64,000 nt of DNA. Origin: Liquidambar formosana. Taxonomy: Eukaryota; Streptophyta; Magnoliopsida; Saxifragales; Altingiaceae. Every line of letters begins with the position of its first letter. Positions within the stretch are counted from its first letter, which is position 1. Shown piece after piece: positions 1 through 12,600 of this stretch. The stretch lies in the NCBI GenBank assembly GCA_039720395.1, contig CM077833.1, positions 29,844,271 to 29,908,270 of the forward strand, written 5' to 3'. The position numbers were made by a program, and so were the translations under genes. A model generated the notes under the pieces. The model made no database searches and had not been told where the DNA came from. It saw only the letters and a program-made list of their open reading frames with translations.

Positions 1-1258
1 GCTTTTACTAGGTTTCTTCAGGTCATTGTGGCTTCTGTGAGGAACCATATGAGAGGTGTTGAAGTGGGACGTGCAACTAGCCTTTATGAGGTCAACACTA
101 AAGAATCCGATATCTCGGGCGCTCGAAAACTTTCTCACACGTCGCAATACAAGTAATTGTTTTTTTTTTTTTTTTTGTGTTTTTTTTTCTTAATTATTAA
201 AATTACTTTATTTTTTATTTTTATTTTTGGGGTGAACACTATTAAAGAACTCCTATGATATGGCATTGAAACAGTTAGGGATTGGATCCAATCAGATCCA
301 TTTTTTAAATTTCCAAACAGACCCTTTACAGACCTTCCCTTAAGTCCACAATTATTCAACATAATTCAATTGTTTGTTAATTTATTTTATCATTTTGTAT
401 TGTAGGTTCTTGGACAAAGCAGCAGTTATAAACGACCCCGAATCCAACACAAAGAACCGTTGGAGGCTCTGCACCGTCACCCAAGTTGAAGAATTCAAAT
501 CCTTCGTCAGAGTCCTACCCATATGGGCCTCCACCATAGCCCTCTCCATCTCATTTGCCCAACTCTCAACCTTCTTCGTGAGCCAAGCCAGCATTATGGA
601 CCGAAATCTCGGTCCAAACTTTGTCATTCCACCAGGCTCAGTACCCGTCTTCAGTGCCGTCAATGCCCTCATCCTCGTACCCATCTACGAAGGCTTAGTA
701 GTCCCATTCCTCCGCCGCCGGACCGGCAACCGCCGTGGCATCACCTCCTTGCAACGAATGGGCGTTGGCCTATTCGTCTCGATTGTCGCATTAGTATCGG
801 CGGCTTTGGTCGAAAAGAAACGGCGTGATCATTCTAAGCCATTATCGATGAGTGTCTTTTGGTTGGTGCCTCAGTATTTCCTAGTGGGTAGTGCAGAGGT
901 TTTTACTTACGTGGGACAACTAGAGTTTTTCTACGACGAAGCGACAGACGGGACGAGGAGCCTCAGTAGTGCAATGTTTTTGAGTGAGATTGGGATTGGA
1001 AGTTGGTTGAGTACTGCACTTGTGAAGATTGTTGAAGGTGCAACTGGTGGAGAGGATAAAGGGTGGTTGAGGAATAGTCTCAATAAAAGCCGGCTTGATT
1101 ATTTCTTCTGGATACTGGCGGGTATCAATGCTGTTAATTTCTTAGTGTTCTTGTGGGTGTCTAAGCGTTATAAAGGCAGAGATGGTGGGAGTGGGATTGG
1201 GAGTGTTAGGGATGAATCGTTGGTGAAGTTGGGTACTGTCCAAGTTGAAAAAGGGTGA
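1..1258 (+). CDS. NRT1/PTR-family (NPF) proton-coupled transporter, 3' part
   Basis: This is the C-terminal 334 residues of a major-facilitator transporter of the NPF (POT/PTR) family, which moves nitrate, peptides, hormones or other small solutes with protons. The exons are 1-152 and 406-1258. The split AAG codon (aa|g) is rebuilt exactly across the GT-AG intron 153-405, giving QYKFLDKAAV, the typical NPF sequence before the second half of the protein. Other family marks are RWRLCTVTQVEE, SLQRMGVGLF, the EVFTYVGQLEFFYDEA helix and a closing LDYFFWILAGINAVNF helix. The start and the N-terminal helices lie outside the window. The tail after YKGR is Gly/Ser-rich and probably cytosolic. A possible poly(A) signal (AATAAA) lies about 230 bases after the stop. 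The EVFTYVGQLEFFYDEA region loosely recalls the NPF8 (peptide) clade, but I cannot assign a subfamily or substrate. The family is certain; the member is not. Confidence 0.93.
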
Positions 1259-4200
1259 TGAAAAATAATTACAAAGTAAGGTCTTCTGATATTAATAACA
1301 TTTATTGTTTTATTTTATCTGTCTAATCTATGACTCTTATGGTTTCTTTTGTGCATGTGAAATGTGGCAAATTGAATAATGCGGATGAGTTGTTAGATTT
1401 TATTAAGAAATGGAAATATATTATGTAACTCAGAATTTTCAGAACCCCATGAGGTATAGAGCAGTTGATATTGCCACTTTCCTCGGCAATAAAAGGTCTT
1501 CAGGTAGCCATAAATTAAAATTTCCAGACATTAACCAATGTAAAGTGCATAGTCATGTTACCCCTGTGGAGAATTAGTTGAGCCCAACGTCATCCTTGTT
1601 TTAATTGCATCGAAAGTTTTAAAAATAGATCAGTTCAAATGCATAGCCAATCCAATTACAAAACCGGACCAAACAGGCCTGGTCAGTGTCACCAATCGGC
1701 TCCGATTCTGATACCTATGAATAGGAGGCCTTCTTTTAATTAAGAGCCCTACTAGAGAAGGTAGGATTTATTTCCCTAGCTCTCTTCATATAATAATAAA
1801 AACAACGATAATTTTCAGCTAGCCGACCTTCAGGTGAAATTTGCTATAGTTGATTAAACATTTAAACTAAATGCATATAACCCATGAGATAATACTTGGA
1901 TTCTCACAATAGCGTAACACAAGTGAGAGGGAGGAGGAGTTGCCCTTCTAAGAACCAAGTATTGTCCTAATCCATGTATCTGACCCTAAAAGTTCAGGAT
2001 AGGGCTCCGAGGACCGTGGGCTTTGCTTTAATTTAAATTTTTTATTTTTGGGGCATTAGCACAAGAAAAGTAGCACAAAGGTAAGTATAAATTCAGTCTG
2101 TCCACCGGCCCACTTCTACGATAATAGGGGGGCTCTAATGTGAACCAAGTTAACCACACAACGATAATTACATATATATTACCAAGAGAACCAAACCTCT
2201 ATTTTTTTTTTTTTTTTTTTTTTTGGGCTGCGAAAGAGAGTCCTGAGTGCAGTAGCTGCAAAGAGTGTGTAGACACTATCAAGTCCAGTGGCCCACGAGA
2301 GAGGTGTTTTCATAACTGTTGCCTTTGCCTAGATTGTTGGTCGATGGAAGTAGCTAAAGAAGACTTGCTAACTTCCACTAATAACAACTTATTAGTCTCC
2401 CCACCTACCAACACAAAACACACCAAATTTTCCCATTCTGTTTCCCTTCCTTAATCCATACTCCATTAACAAAAAGCTTTGTACATGACTGTCCAAATTC
2501 TCCCCTCCCGGCCAGGAGCTTCTTCCTTAAAATCTGCAAATTTAGACATCATTAGCATTACATGCAAGTCTAAATGAAATCATTAGCCCGATGCAATTTT
2601 TAAGTTTTGCCCAAGCTCCTTTTTTTTTTTTTTGCTAAGAAGTTTTGCCCAAGCTCCATTTCAATGTTTCTTAATTAATTCAGACTTGGGTGGCCGCCTC
2701 ACAAATTTATTGGGCTCATATCGGGCAATAACACCTATACATTTATCTTTATTATTAATGAGAAAGAATAGGTATTTCAATTAAATTTGATGGCAAAACC
2801 TCTTAATTTCAATTGCTATGATTCGTCTTCTAATTTGATGGCAAGAATAGGTATTCCGTGGAAAAGGTCAATTCGCTCAAACAACTATACATGTTTATGG
2901 GGATTGCTACTTAAAACATGATTGGGGTACTACCCACTCTTCATTAGTTAAATAGTTAGTATCAGGATAAATTCAACAGTTGGTTAACCCCAATAAAGAG
3001 TGGGGAAATTGAAGCCATAACCTTTTGCCTCTAGAGGTGTAAAAGTTTGAATTAATCCCTCTAGCTGGTAAAAGGTAAATCGGTTCAATGTACGGTTCAA
3101 TTATTTCATAAATAGGAGCAGAATGTGAAAATTCAGAACGGTGATTGATCACAACAGCTCAAGAAGAGAGTTCCTAATTAAACATTCACATTGAGTGAAA
3201 TTCCCAGCAACGCATGATTCGCCTGTGTCGTTGAGATTGGCCTTTTGGGACTGATATTTTGTTTCATCAAAAGTCCACTAAACACAGTAAACCATGGAAA
3301 ATTCAAAAAGGAGGGGGAAAAAAAAAATAAAGAACAGATAAGTGATGCCATTCACATCATCAAAAGGAAAAAGCATGACATAAAAAGGAAATGCTTTTGG
3401 AAAAAGGGTATTAATATGGTAATTATGGATCCTAATGATTTAGGACCTTTAATGATTTCATCTTGGGATCTGTTAATTCTACCTTAATCCTACCTAGAAG
3501 TTTGTCAGTGTTTATATGTCTCTGAGCATTAGATTTTCGACCTGTGGCTCGCTTTGAAAGGACTGGATTGAAACACTTCAAAAAGGTCAATTTACCGCAA
3601 CAAAATAGGAGGGTTAATTTCTTTTGCAATCTCTCTCTACCCGGCCACCAACTTTGAAACTAATTACTACGGAGTATTTTTTTAAGAAACTACATAAGCT
3701 TATCTTGTAACATAAAGGACTCAACCTATCTTAAAATATGAAACCCACCAGGGTTGAGGGATGGTAAGGGATACGGCTCATAAAGTAATACATAAGCTTA
3801 TCTTGTAAAATAAAGGACTCAATGATCTTAAAATATGAAACTTGCCAGGGATGAGGGATGGCTTAAGGATAACGGCTCATAAAGCAAAGATTCTAAGATC
3901 GAATGAATCTTAGTACCTTGATTATTAGATAAACAAGATTTATGAATGATTTATCTTATCCATCTTTAGAAATTAGTTTGAATCCAAATTTCAGCGAGAA
4001 TAGGTCGGTCTAGAATATCCTATATTATAAAAAATAAAAATAAAAATCTAGTAATAAGAATAAATCTCTAATTATAGGTTTTTTATTTATATTTATAAAT
4101 TTGTAGATTAATCCAATAATATTCGAACAACAACGATCATGAACAATGGAATCGCGCCACATCGAAAGGCGAGATCATGTGATTGGCAGATGATTTAGCC

Positions 4201-6265
4201 GCCTTTTAGTCAACACAGCCGAGGTGCATACTAGGTAAATCATCTGGTCTAGGTGTGTAGGAGCTTTCGAGGAGGGCATTATCTTTCACCAACCATAAAT
4301 GGGTACTGGCAAATCTAAATGCCGTAGTATGAGAAATGCACAGCTTTTGCTTTTCTAAGCTAAGTGTCAAATCCGCAAGTTGTTATCCAATCCCATCTCC
4401 CATTCTCCCCTCGCCCAATGCCACTTTTGCTTGACCATCCCACTTAATTAGCTTTAATACGTTCTAATCTAATAGGCCTTCAAAGCACGTAACTCTAATA
4501 ATTCGATTTTACTATTCTTAAAAGCAGCGTTTGTCCTGTAATTCTCTCCTTAGTCATTAGTGGAGTGGTTGCATTCATTTGTCACTCAACTTCTCACGTC
4601 ATAGTGCTCACAGATCCTTACATATCCAGTCCTGGACCGTCCCACCCAGCACGTCGTCGTTTAATTTGGGTGATCGGGTTCCTTTAATTATTACGTTTGA
4701 AAAGCACCTGATCGCATATGGTCGGCCATTTTATAGACATGGTGTGCTTATATAGACCAGCAAATTCTCCTTCACCCTTCAACAATTACCCAAAATGGGG
4801 AAGAGAAAAAATGACGTCTCTGCCAATGACCCTTGTAGCCCTAATGAACATATGATTATAAGAGGAGCTAAGGTACTCAGGCTTTACTTGATCCCCCAAA
4901 AACAAAAACAAAAACAAAAACAAAAACAAAAAATTCATAAATTAAAAGAGTTTATCTCCAAGTTCATTTTTGAACTCATTAATTTATTAGAGTAGAGTAC
5001 TAATCAACTTCATAAGCTTATTAATTGAGATTTCTTGATTCTCCCTGATGCTTGAGAACCTTTTCTTAAAAATAAATAAATAAATTTTAAATAACCTAAG
5101 CTTTCGATTTAGGCTTGAGATTTTGCCCGAATTCATTTGTAAATTAAATGAGTCCAACTTAAATCTTATTTTTGGGTTTGTGAACTTAGTGAGCCAAGCA
5201 TAAGCAACAAAAAGCATAAGCAACAAACTATTTCGCCTGGCTCGGCTTAGCTTGACTAGCTCGTTAACACCCCCACTAGTAGTAATGGCATCTCTCCATC
5301 TCTTGTGCGTGAAAGAGCCCGGCGGATGATAGGCTACCATCATACTAATTTCCTCTAAAATACCTATTGTCCCATTGTTGGTTTTTGAGAGGGGAAAAAA
5401 ACTATATCCTTGTTTATGAATTGATGAAATGGAACCATGTATTTTCTTCGAATGACTAAAGATTTGAGGAATTGAAATTCCTCAACACCTCCTAGTCATT
5501 TTCACATAATTTCTCATGAAATATTTTTTGGCCTTAAATAAACTAATTCCCCACATTACAGTTTTCTCATATATTCTTCAAGATTCCGTTTGTCGCTTCA
5601 TCTATGTCATTTACCACATCACGCTTCCCAAATGAATAACCATGCTCTCTAATGTCCTCAACTTGGACTCTAGAGGCCCCCCCAAGTGGTGTGTCCCGTT
5701 TTAATCTTGTGCTTGTTATTTTGCATACATCTCATCATATAAACACCATGATTAAACCAAAATCAAATCTACAGACAGAGAGATTTGGATGATTTTCCTT
5801 GCTACCCAAATAATAATTGTAAATGAGTGTGGTCATGATGGCATGGGAAATCAGCATGGTTTCACCTTCTTTAGCAACAAGTAGTGATGAAAAAAATAAA
5901 TAAATAAAATTAAAATTAAAGACTGTGGTGGGTCCATTCATTGTCCATGCCATGATGATCTTGAACATAAGATTTGATAATGTGCATATCTTTTATCATA
6001 AAATCAAACCAGAAATTAACATAATATAAAACATATGGGATTTCCAACCCCATGAGCCCACATCAAGAGATAATAATCATCATATTCATCCCCTTTAAAA
6101 ACTCTCTTTTTCTCTCTCCTTTTTTTTTTTTTTCCCCCTCTCTCCTAGTAAGCTAGAAAATAGAAAAGTAAAATAAAAAAAAAATCACACACACAAACTT
6201 GTGATATAGGATAGTAGTGGTAGTTTTCCAACCAACGCTGTAGTTAAAAATTAGGGTTTTGCGGG
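1259..6265. other. Intergenic, no gene seen
   Basis: About 5 kb lies between the NPF gene and the 3' end of WAT1. It is AT-rich, with homopolymer runs (a T run near 2202-2224 and a CAAAAA-type run at 4900-4931). It also holds the 98-bp tandem duplication listed separately. The stretch near 5200-5280 (agccaagc, ctcggcttagc, ending in acacccccac) resembles the ends of degraded plant transposons. Open frames here are short, low in complexity and without recognisable domains. Confidence 0.6.
3691..3887. repeat. Imperfect 98-bp tandem duplication
   Basis: Copy one (3691-3788) and copy two (3789-3887) both start tacataagcttatcttgtaa and end near ggctcataaag. They differ by scattered substitutions and small indels. 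The sequence just after (3890-3985) belongs to a dispersed family that also appears near 29030 and 61980. Confidence 0.8.
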
Positions 6266-6842
6266 TCAAACTGTTTCGGTTGACGGAGGGAGGAGTGGCT
6301 GAGCAAGGGACGACTTGACGTGGCTTGTTGACCTGTTGTTACTGTGCTCCGCGGGGGACTGAATCAGAGCCTTTTCCTTTGAGAACTTCCTCTCTTCGTT
6401 TTTACCCCACAGGACGAGGTACAACCCCGTTATGATCAACACTGCTCCTATGATCCTGCACATCGCAACCATAAACAACTATTAACTTATTACGATGTTA
6501 ATCAAAATGTTAATTGCATTAGTTTCCCATTATTCATTTACACCCCTAGTTAATTATTATTAACACCACACAATTTTCATCTAATAGAAACCATAATTAC
6601 TCTTTAATGTTACTTGTATCAATTCTTTGTAACAATTTTTCCGAATGAATCAATACCTCTTGAGTTCGTGCAAAAACTTGATGCATATGTGGTCCAGTAA
6701 TATATCTACTCTTGCAGTTGTGGGTGTTTCTCTTGGACCCAGTAATATTAATGCTTGATTGATGGGTTTTAATGGAAAATAAACATATACTATATATAGT
6801 TTTATACACACATTTCCTGTCTATTATGATGGACACGAATGT

Positions 6843-6883
<41 letters not shown>

Positions 6884-9030
6884 AAGAAGAAGGGACCCAC
6901 CCTCCCAAGTAGAACTCTTCGCCCAAAGCGACGGAAGCCATGATAGCGACAACCAAAGTCTGAACAGGTTGGTAAACGGCCACGAACACCGGGCCCCCTC
7001 TGTCAATGCACCATATCTGTACAGCAAATGCAATCCCCGATGCCACCACTCCCTGCATTTTCCACGCACAAACATTCTCATTTCGTTTTCAATAAACCCA
7101 CCACTCCCCAAATTATTGTATCACCACTTTTCTATAATTAAAAAATTAAACTACTACCCCTTTTTCTTTTCTTTTTTAAAAAGGGAAGACAATAAAAAAA
7201 AAAGTGACTTATCGTCTATATTACATGAACATGAACTTGGTGAGGTCGACAGCCCCACCAGCTTCTCCGGTTCTTTAATCGAAGGGATGTATGATGGGGA
7301 CAAAGTTACCCTTTTACTGCAGATGCAGACTTAATAATAGTTCCCCAACCCCCCCCCCCCTCCAAAAAAAAAAAAAAAAGAAGTATACTGGGTCATGAAA
7401 AAGCCTTTTTCGTTACAGAGAAGCTAGTGGCATACCCAGGTTCCTTTTGAGCAAGCAAATGAAAAATTGCTTACTACATGTTCAAGGAATCATCATTTCC
7501 ATCTTAATTCTTGGGTTGTGGCGTGGATATATCATTCCTCGTGTCATTGATATATTGACCAACCGACAAGGTATCAGCTAGCTCCCAAGTCAAAGATGTG
7601 TGTTTGGAATCAAAACTTACCTTTTGTAACCTGACCAACTTATGGGACATTTTTGTTCTGCCATTCTACATGTGTTTAAGGTTAGACCCTTTTGAGATGT
7701 GCGTTTAGATTTGCCTTTGGTTTTGTCACCGACTCACTGTGTTGTTAAAAGACCTCCAGTGTGCCACAACGAGTCATAAGGGGCATGCTAGTACTTTTGT
7801 TAGACACAAGGGTATTTTAGTAATTCACGTAACTCTGCCCCTTTTGTGTGGTGTAGTGACTTCTTTTTTTTTATTCTTCTTTCTCGAGCTAGCTAGAGCT
7901 AGAGTATATAAATCTCGTGCGTTCCTACCTAATAATGCCTGGACATGTCCTCGTCTATCCTACATCAGTTTAATAATTGACCTGAAGTAGAAGTTGGAAC
8001 TAAAAATTTGTGCTTCTTGACCCGAAACTACTTCTCAACCCTTAAAGTTGACAACCAATTCCCGGAAAATTTAATTGACTCGAAGCTCTGAACTCAAAGC
8101 TCAAAAGGACAAGTGGTCGAGTTTTGAAATTGAGGCACTTACCGCATAGAAGACACTGAAGAGTTCGCCACCAGAGTGGACAAGCCAAGCCTGTGCATCT
8201 CTCTCAAGAAACGCAGCTATAATCAGGAACTGTAAAACACCAAAGAAGCAGGTATAAGACGTGACAGAGAGCCGAGCGGGGTACTTCTTCAAGACCGGTG
8301 CTTGTAACACGAGCCAACCGGACCAGGACAGGCAATGGCCAATGAGGTAAATGCAGCCCAGGGTCCAGTTCTTGCCCTTGGCGTCCCCAAGTGAAAGCAA
8401 GAGCGGTGTTGTGCTGTGTAGTGGTGGAGCTGGGCTGTATATGGTTGGACCCTTGTACAAAGTAATCACTGTAGCTCCGGCTACACAGCTGAGTGTTCCG
8501 AGCATCTTCGCGATTCCGTCTTTTCGGTTCAATCTCACTTGCTCTATCCTGAAAATCCAACAGGAACAAAAAATGATAAGAACATAGAGTAGGAATTTTA
8601 TGAACATACAAATAAATACTCGGCATAAAAATTTTCTAAGTGTTATGATTTTCCTATTAATATCAGCACCATGTATTGGAAAGTACACCCTACATAAAGG
8701 TGGGTTATACTACAGTCCATACAAAAATGGGATACGACCCCAATTCATGATGCAGCAAAATCAACATGGTGCTGACTTGAAAATCACTAAATACATATAG
8801 AGAGTAGGAGCTTGCCGCAGAATGGCTGCCATGAGAAATGTGATGGCAGGGACGGAGTTCTGTATGGCAGATGCAAAGGTGGGGGATGTGTTGTCTAATC
8901 CCAGCAAGTAGAATCCTTGGTTTGCTGTGATTCTGTCACGTAAAAGAAAAATGAAAAAGAACTGTTACTTTTTTGTTTTGAAAAATCTTATCTTTATACG
9001 GTGATGAATCTTTGTTTTTCTATTTGTTTA

Positions 9031-9068
<38 letters not shown>

Positions 9069-9471
9069 CAACAACCGCCAGGAGGAAGAACTGAACGAGA
9101 AACGAAAGAGTAATCGCCGGCCTCTCCTTCCTGAATGAAAGCAGAATGAAAAAAATAAAATTAACATGCTGATCTTTTAATTTGAATCATGTATGAAGTA
9201 CTGTGAACAAACTTTGTAATATAGGCAACGGCTGTTATGAGATTTACTTTTCAAGAAAATAGGCAAATGGAAGGAGGAGAAGCAAAGCGATGATGTTCCT
9301 ATAAACAGGGAACACAATCTTGCTTATGCCCATGTTGAGGGCAGCCCTCGAGACGACATGAAACCCCGCATAGCCGAACTGCAAGGCCAACATGGCCAAG
9401 TGCAGTTGGACTCGTTCAGGCATCGAACAGCACATTCTCCTCGCAGAGGCTGCAGAGATAGTATCGGCCAT
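6266..9471 (-). CDS. WAT1: WAT1 (Walls Are Thin 1), vacuolar EamA/UMAMIT-type transporter
   Basis: Six exons on the minus strand: 9248-9471, 9068-9130, 8816-8932, 8143-8548, 6901-7052 and 6266-6455. They join in phase to 383 residues, close to Arabidopsis WAT1 (about 389). The protein is a plant drug/metabolite-type carrier with two EamA domains and about ten membrane helices. In Arabidopsis it sits in the tonoplast, exports auxin and is needed for secondary walls in fibres. Near-identical WAT1 blocks include LQFGYAGFHVVSRAALNMGI, ITANQGFYLLGLDNTSPTF, NWTLGCIYLIGHCLSWSGW and VQIWCIDRGGPVFVAVYQP, with a short hydrophilic tail ending in STETV. The start is the ATG at 9471; the frame runs further upstream only to a TTG codon. 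Two oddities are a GC-AG intron after exon 3 and a TA microsatellite touching the donor of exon 2. The symbol is a confident orthology call from sequence recall, not from a search. Confidence 0.96.
6846..6879. repeat. (GA)n microsatellite in WAT1 intron 5
   Basis: About 17 GA units lie in the intron between exons 5 and 6, shortly after the donor of exon 5. Confidence 0.9.
8549..8815 (-). other. GC-AG intron 3 of WAT1
   Basis: The intron begins GCAAGC directly after ...CTGCG and ends TTTTCAG before GATAGAGC. Only this junction yields the conserved reading AAILR-IEQVRLNRKDG, with the Arg codon split CG|G. No GT near the exon end would keep the frame. GC donors are a known minority class of plant introns, usually AG|GCAAGT; here the exon side is CG rather than AG. 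Confidence 0.85.
9034..9066. repeat. (TA)n microsatellite at the exon 2 donor of WAT1
   Basis: About 16 TA units occupy the first bases of WAT1 intron 2, so on the minus strand the donor reads GG|GTATATATAT. Length changes here would occur next to the splice site. Confidence 0.9.
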
Positions 9472-9592
9472 TGAAGCTAGCAAACACTAAAACGAAAATA
9501 ATGGAGATAAAGATGTGAAGTTACTAGGACTTAAAAGTGAGAAGTAAAGAATATGAGGAAGTTGTGGAGAGCTAAGAGGAGATTAGGGAGAT

Positions 9593-9604
9593 ATAAATAT
9601 AGTA
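9593..9604 (-). promoter_or_regulatory. Possible TATA element of WAT1
   Basis: On the minus strand the sequence reads CTATATTTATAT, about 125 bases before the WAT1 ATG. That leaves room for a 5' leader of roughly 90-100 bases. It departs from the TATAWAW consensus, so support is weak. Confidence 0.3.
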
Positions 9605-12600
9605 GGAGTGAGTGAGAGGAAAGAGAGTGTGCGTGTAAGATGTTTGAGGGTATGCCCCACAGGGGTCCTAAAAAGACGTTATGTCAACTGTTAATAGCCC
9701 TTCAAATGTTTTTGGTTGTCTCCCACATTCTTCTCTCTTCCACCCCCTCAACCTCTCAGCTGACAAAGACAACCCCTAATCGCACTACACTTTCACACAT
9801 CACACAAGCACATAGAGAGAGAGAGAGATTTATGTGAGGGGTTTGTGTTTTGGCACCATGCGTATTAATGATGATAATTGAGGAGGGGGGTGAGGGTGAG
9901 CCGCCATTGATAGATAGCGCGCACGAGGGGAGGTGGGTACTCCATGCGTCCTCATCGGCCATGAACCCTTAAACCCCACCACACACCCACCCACCCACCT
10001 CCTCGCACACTATTTCGGCTTTACATTTCTTGTATCTTTCTATCTAAGCAATTTATATATATATAAATTAGCATTAGTATTTTATTATCACCCTATCCTT
10101 TATGATACTACTTTTTATTTCTTTAATTCTTTTTTTGGTGCAAAATTTTTTTTGATACTTGTATAATATAATTCAAATCAGCCATACGGGTACCACAGAT
10201 TCCATCAATCTCACCTATAAAAAAAAATCTTGACCATTCATTTCAAAATCATTGTCAGTGAGATTTCTTAATAATCCAATCAATTAACATTAATTTTTGC
10301 CAAGTTGCCAACTATGTTCGCTAAATGCAATAGTTGACATATCATAAATTTATAAGCAACATTATATATAGCACCATAATATAGCAACATATAGATGACA
10401 CTCTATGTAATAATGAACCTCTTGTGAATAACTTGAAAAGTATTTTTGTTAACCAATTCATGTCGCGTCAGGTACTATAATTAGAAACCATTTATAACAT
10501 TTTCCTATAAATATTCATATGGATGAGATTATGCAATCAAAACGTACATCTCTCGTCAATCCAAGTAAAATACATGCTTATTCTAAAAAGGTTGAATTAG
10601 TGGAGGGTTAAGATAATTGGATGAGGCCTTTCTTTTTTCCCTCCTCAACGAGGGTCCAGTATTGTTGGCTGCAAAAGCAAAAAAATAAAAAATGTACACC
10701 ACTTTTATCAGTAGAGGACCATGTAAAAAGTAGCAGCCAACATAAGGAATCCATCTTTTTAGGGATTTTCCTTCTTTTTCTTTTTTTTTTTCTTTTTTTT
10801 GTGTTGTTGTTGGTAATTTAAATAAAGAAATCTTTATCGAAATAGCTTCTCTTAATTAATTTAAATTAAAGGGTCTTTTTCTTTTATTTCACAATATGGT
10901 TAATTAATTAATCCTCCTCTTAAGGAACCTAATGAAGTGTTTCCACTGAGGTTCCCACATCTAAAGTGTTTTCTCTAATGTGGGCTGTATTCTGATACCA
11001 ACTCCTTTGCTTTATGAAACATGTTGCCCCCCCTCAATTGAGACCACCATCATTCTAAAAGTTCAAAAAAAAGGGAAGGCCTGCCCAGGAAGAATATATT
11101 AGACTCATGATCTTCCTTTGAAAGTTCTTCCCTCTGACAGCCATGCTTTGTTTTTGTTTTTTAAAATATGGAAAAAAGAAAGGAAAAAAAAATATTAAAA
11201 AAAAAAAAGAAAAAAAAAAGCAAGGTGAGTGAAAGAGAAGAACTGGTCTGACCCGGCCTGCATGAACCGGTCGGATACCACCCTGACCAATCCAGGTTGT
11301 AATATTGATTGCCATCTGCCCAGCTTCATCCTCTTTAGGGTCACACAAGTACATGCCTGACAGCTAAAATTAGATTTGGTATGCACGAGAGAATCTTAGA
11401 AGACCCACAGAGACTCTGAGCCGACTCGTTTGACTCGATTAGTACAAGCCTCTTTTTTATTTTATTTTTATCTTTTATAAGCATTCTTCCCCCTTTTTTG
11501 AAAAGCACATTGAGTTGTTTCTTGATAACTCTTGCCATATTATTTAAGGGAGAGATTACAAAAGATATCAAAGAACATGGGATTTCTTTTCGGCTTAACT
11601 TCCAAGTTTCAATTCAACCAAACCTTTATTTGGATTTTAGAGCAGAAACAAGGACGTCCCAATATTCAAAATGGTAGGGCAAAGGTGGGTATGGTGGACT
11701 TTCATTTCACCCGCTTATAATTGGAAAAAGGAAAAAAGATATCCTTTTAAAACTGCGTGGGAATATTTTATCCCTATACGATCATAGTCTTTTCCTTTTC
11801 TTTCCTTTTTTATCTTTTTTATCATTTTTATTTTTTCTTTTAGCTCTTTTCTTTTTTGATAGGTCGGGATGGGATTTGGGGTGCGGAAATAAAATCCGGG
11901 ATGGGATTTGGCGGGGAGAAATAAAACCTTAAACACAGTGGGCATGACAGTTGTAATCCCAAATAAATTGAGCTCATGAAAATCATTAAGAATTAAGAAA
12001 GATTATTATTTTACATTTTTACGGTCTTGATTTGTTTCTCATTGTCCAACCAAAAAAGAAAAAATTGCCAGTGTAATTATTTTCCTGAATGAAATGATAT
12101 ACATGGTACCACAAATATTACATGTGCCGTTAGTGTTACGTGGCATACTAACGCTTGGTAGAGGCCCATTTGCATAGCGCGACAACCATCCGTAGCTTGT
12201 TACCAGTTCAGGACAATAATTTGGTACTTACTTTCATATTGGTTTGCATTTCGTTAAATTAAACTTATTTAAATAGGAAGTTAGAGGTCAGCAACTCAGC
12301 ATGCCAACAGCTTAGTGAAGTTGTACCAACGAGACGTGGGTCATCCCAAAGGAATTAGCAGGCTAAAAAATATATAAATAAATAAATAAATAACAAAAAA
12401 TAATGCGAGGGCTCAATGGGCAGTGAGGATTGGTTTCTTAGGTTTTGTGGAGGTTGATGCAAGGCTTGCTTTGGTGGTGGCCGGAACTCCTTGGTCCCTC
12501 CATTTTTGTTTGTTTTCTTCCTGATGGGTTTTGTTTTGGTTTGCCTAATGTTCTCCCAACAATCAACATATATATATATATATATATATAAAAATGTAAA

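Noticed and set aside
9472..9483. Upstream extension of WAT1 by four codons
   Set aside because: The upstream codon is TTG, not ATG. The ATG at 9471 gives the expected MAD... start.
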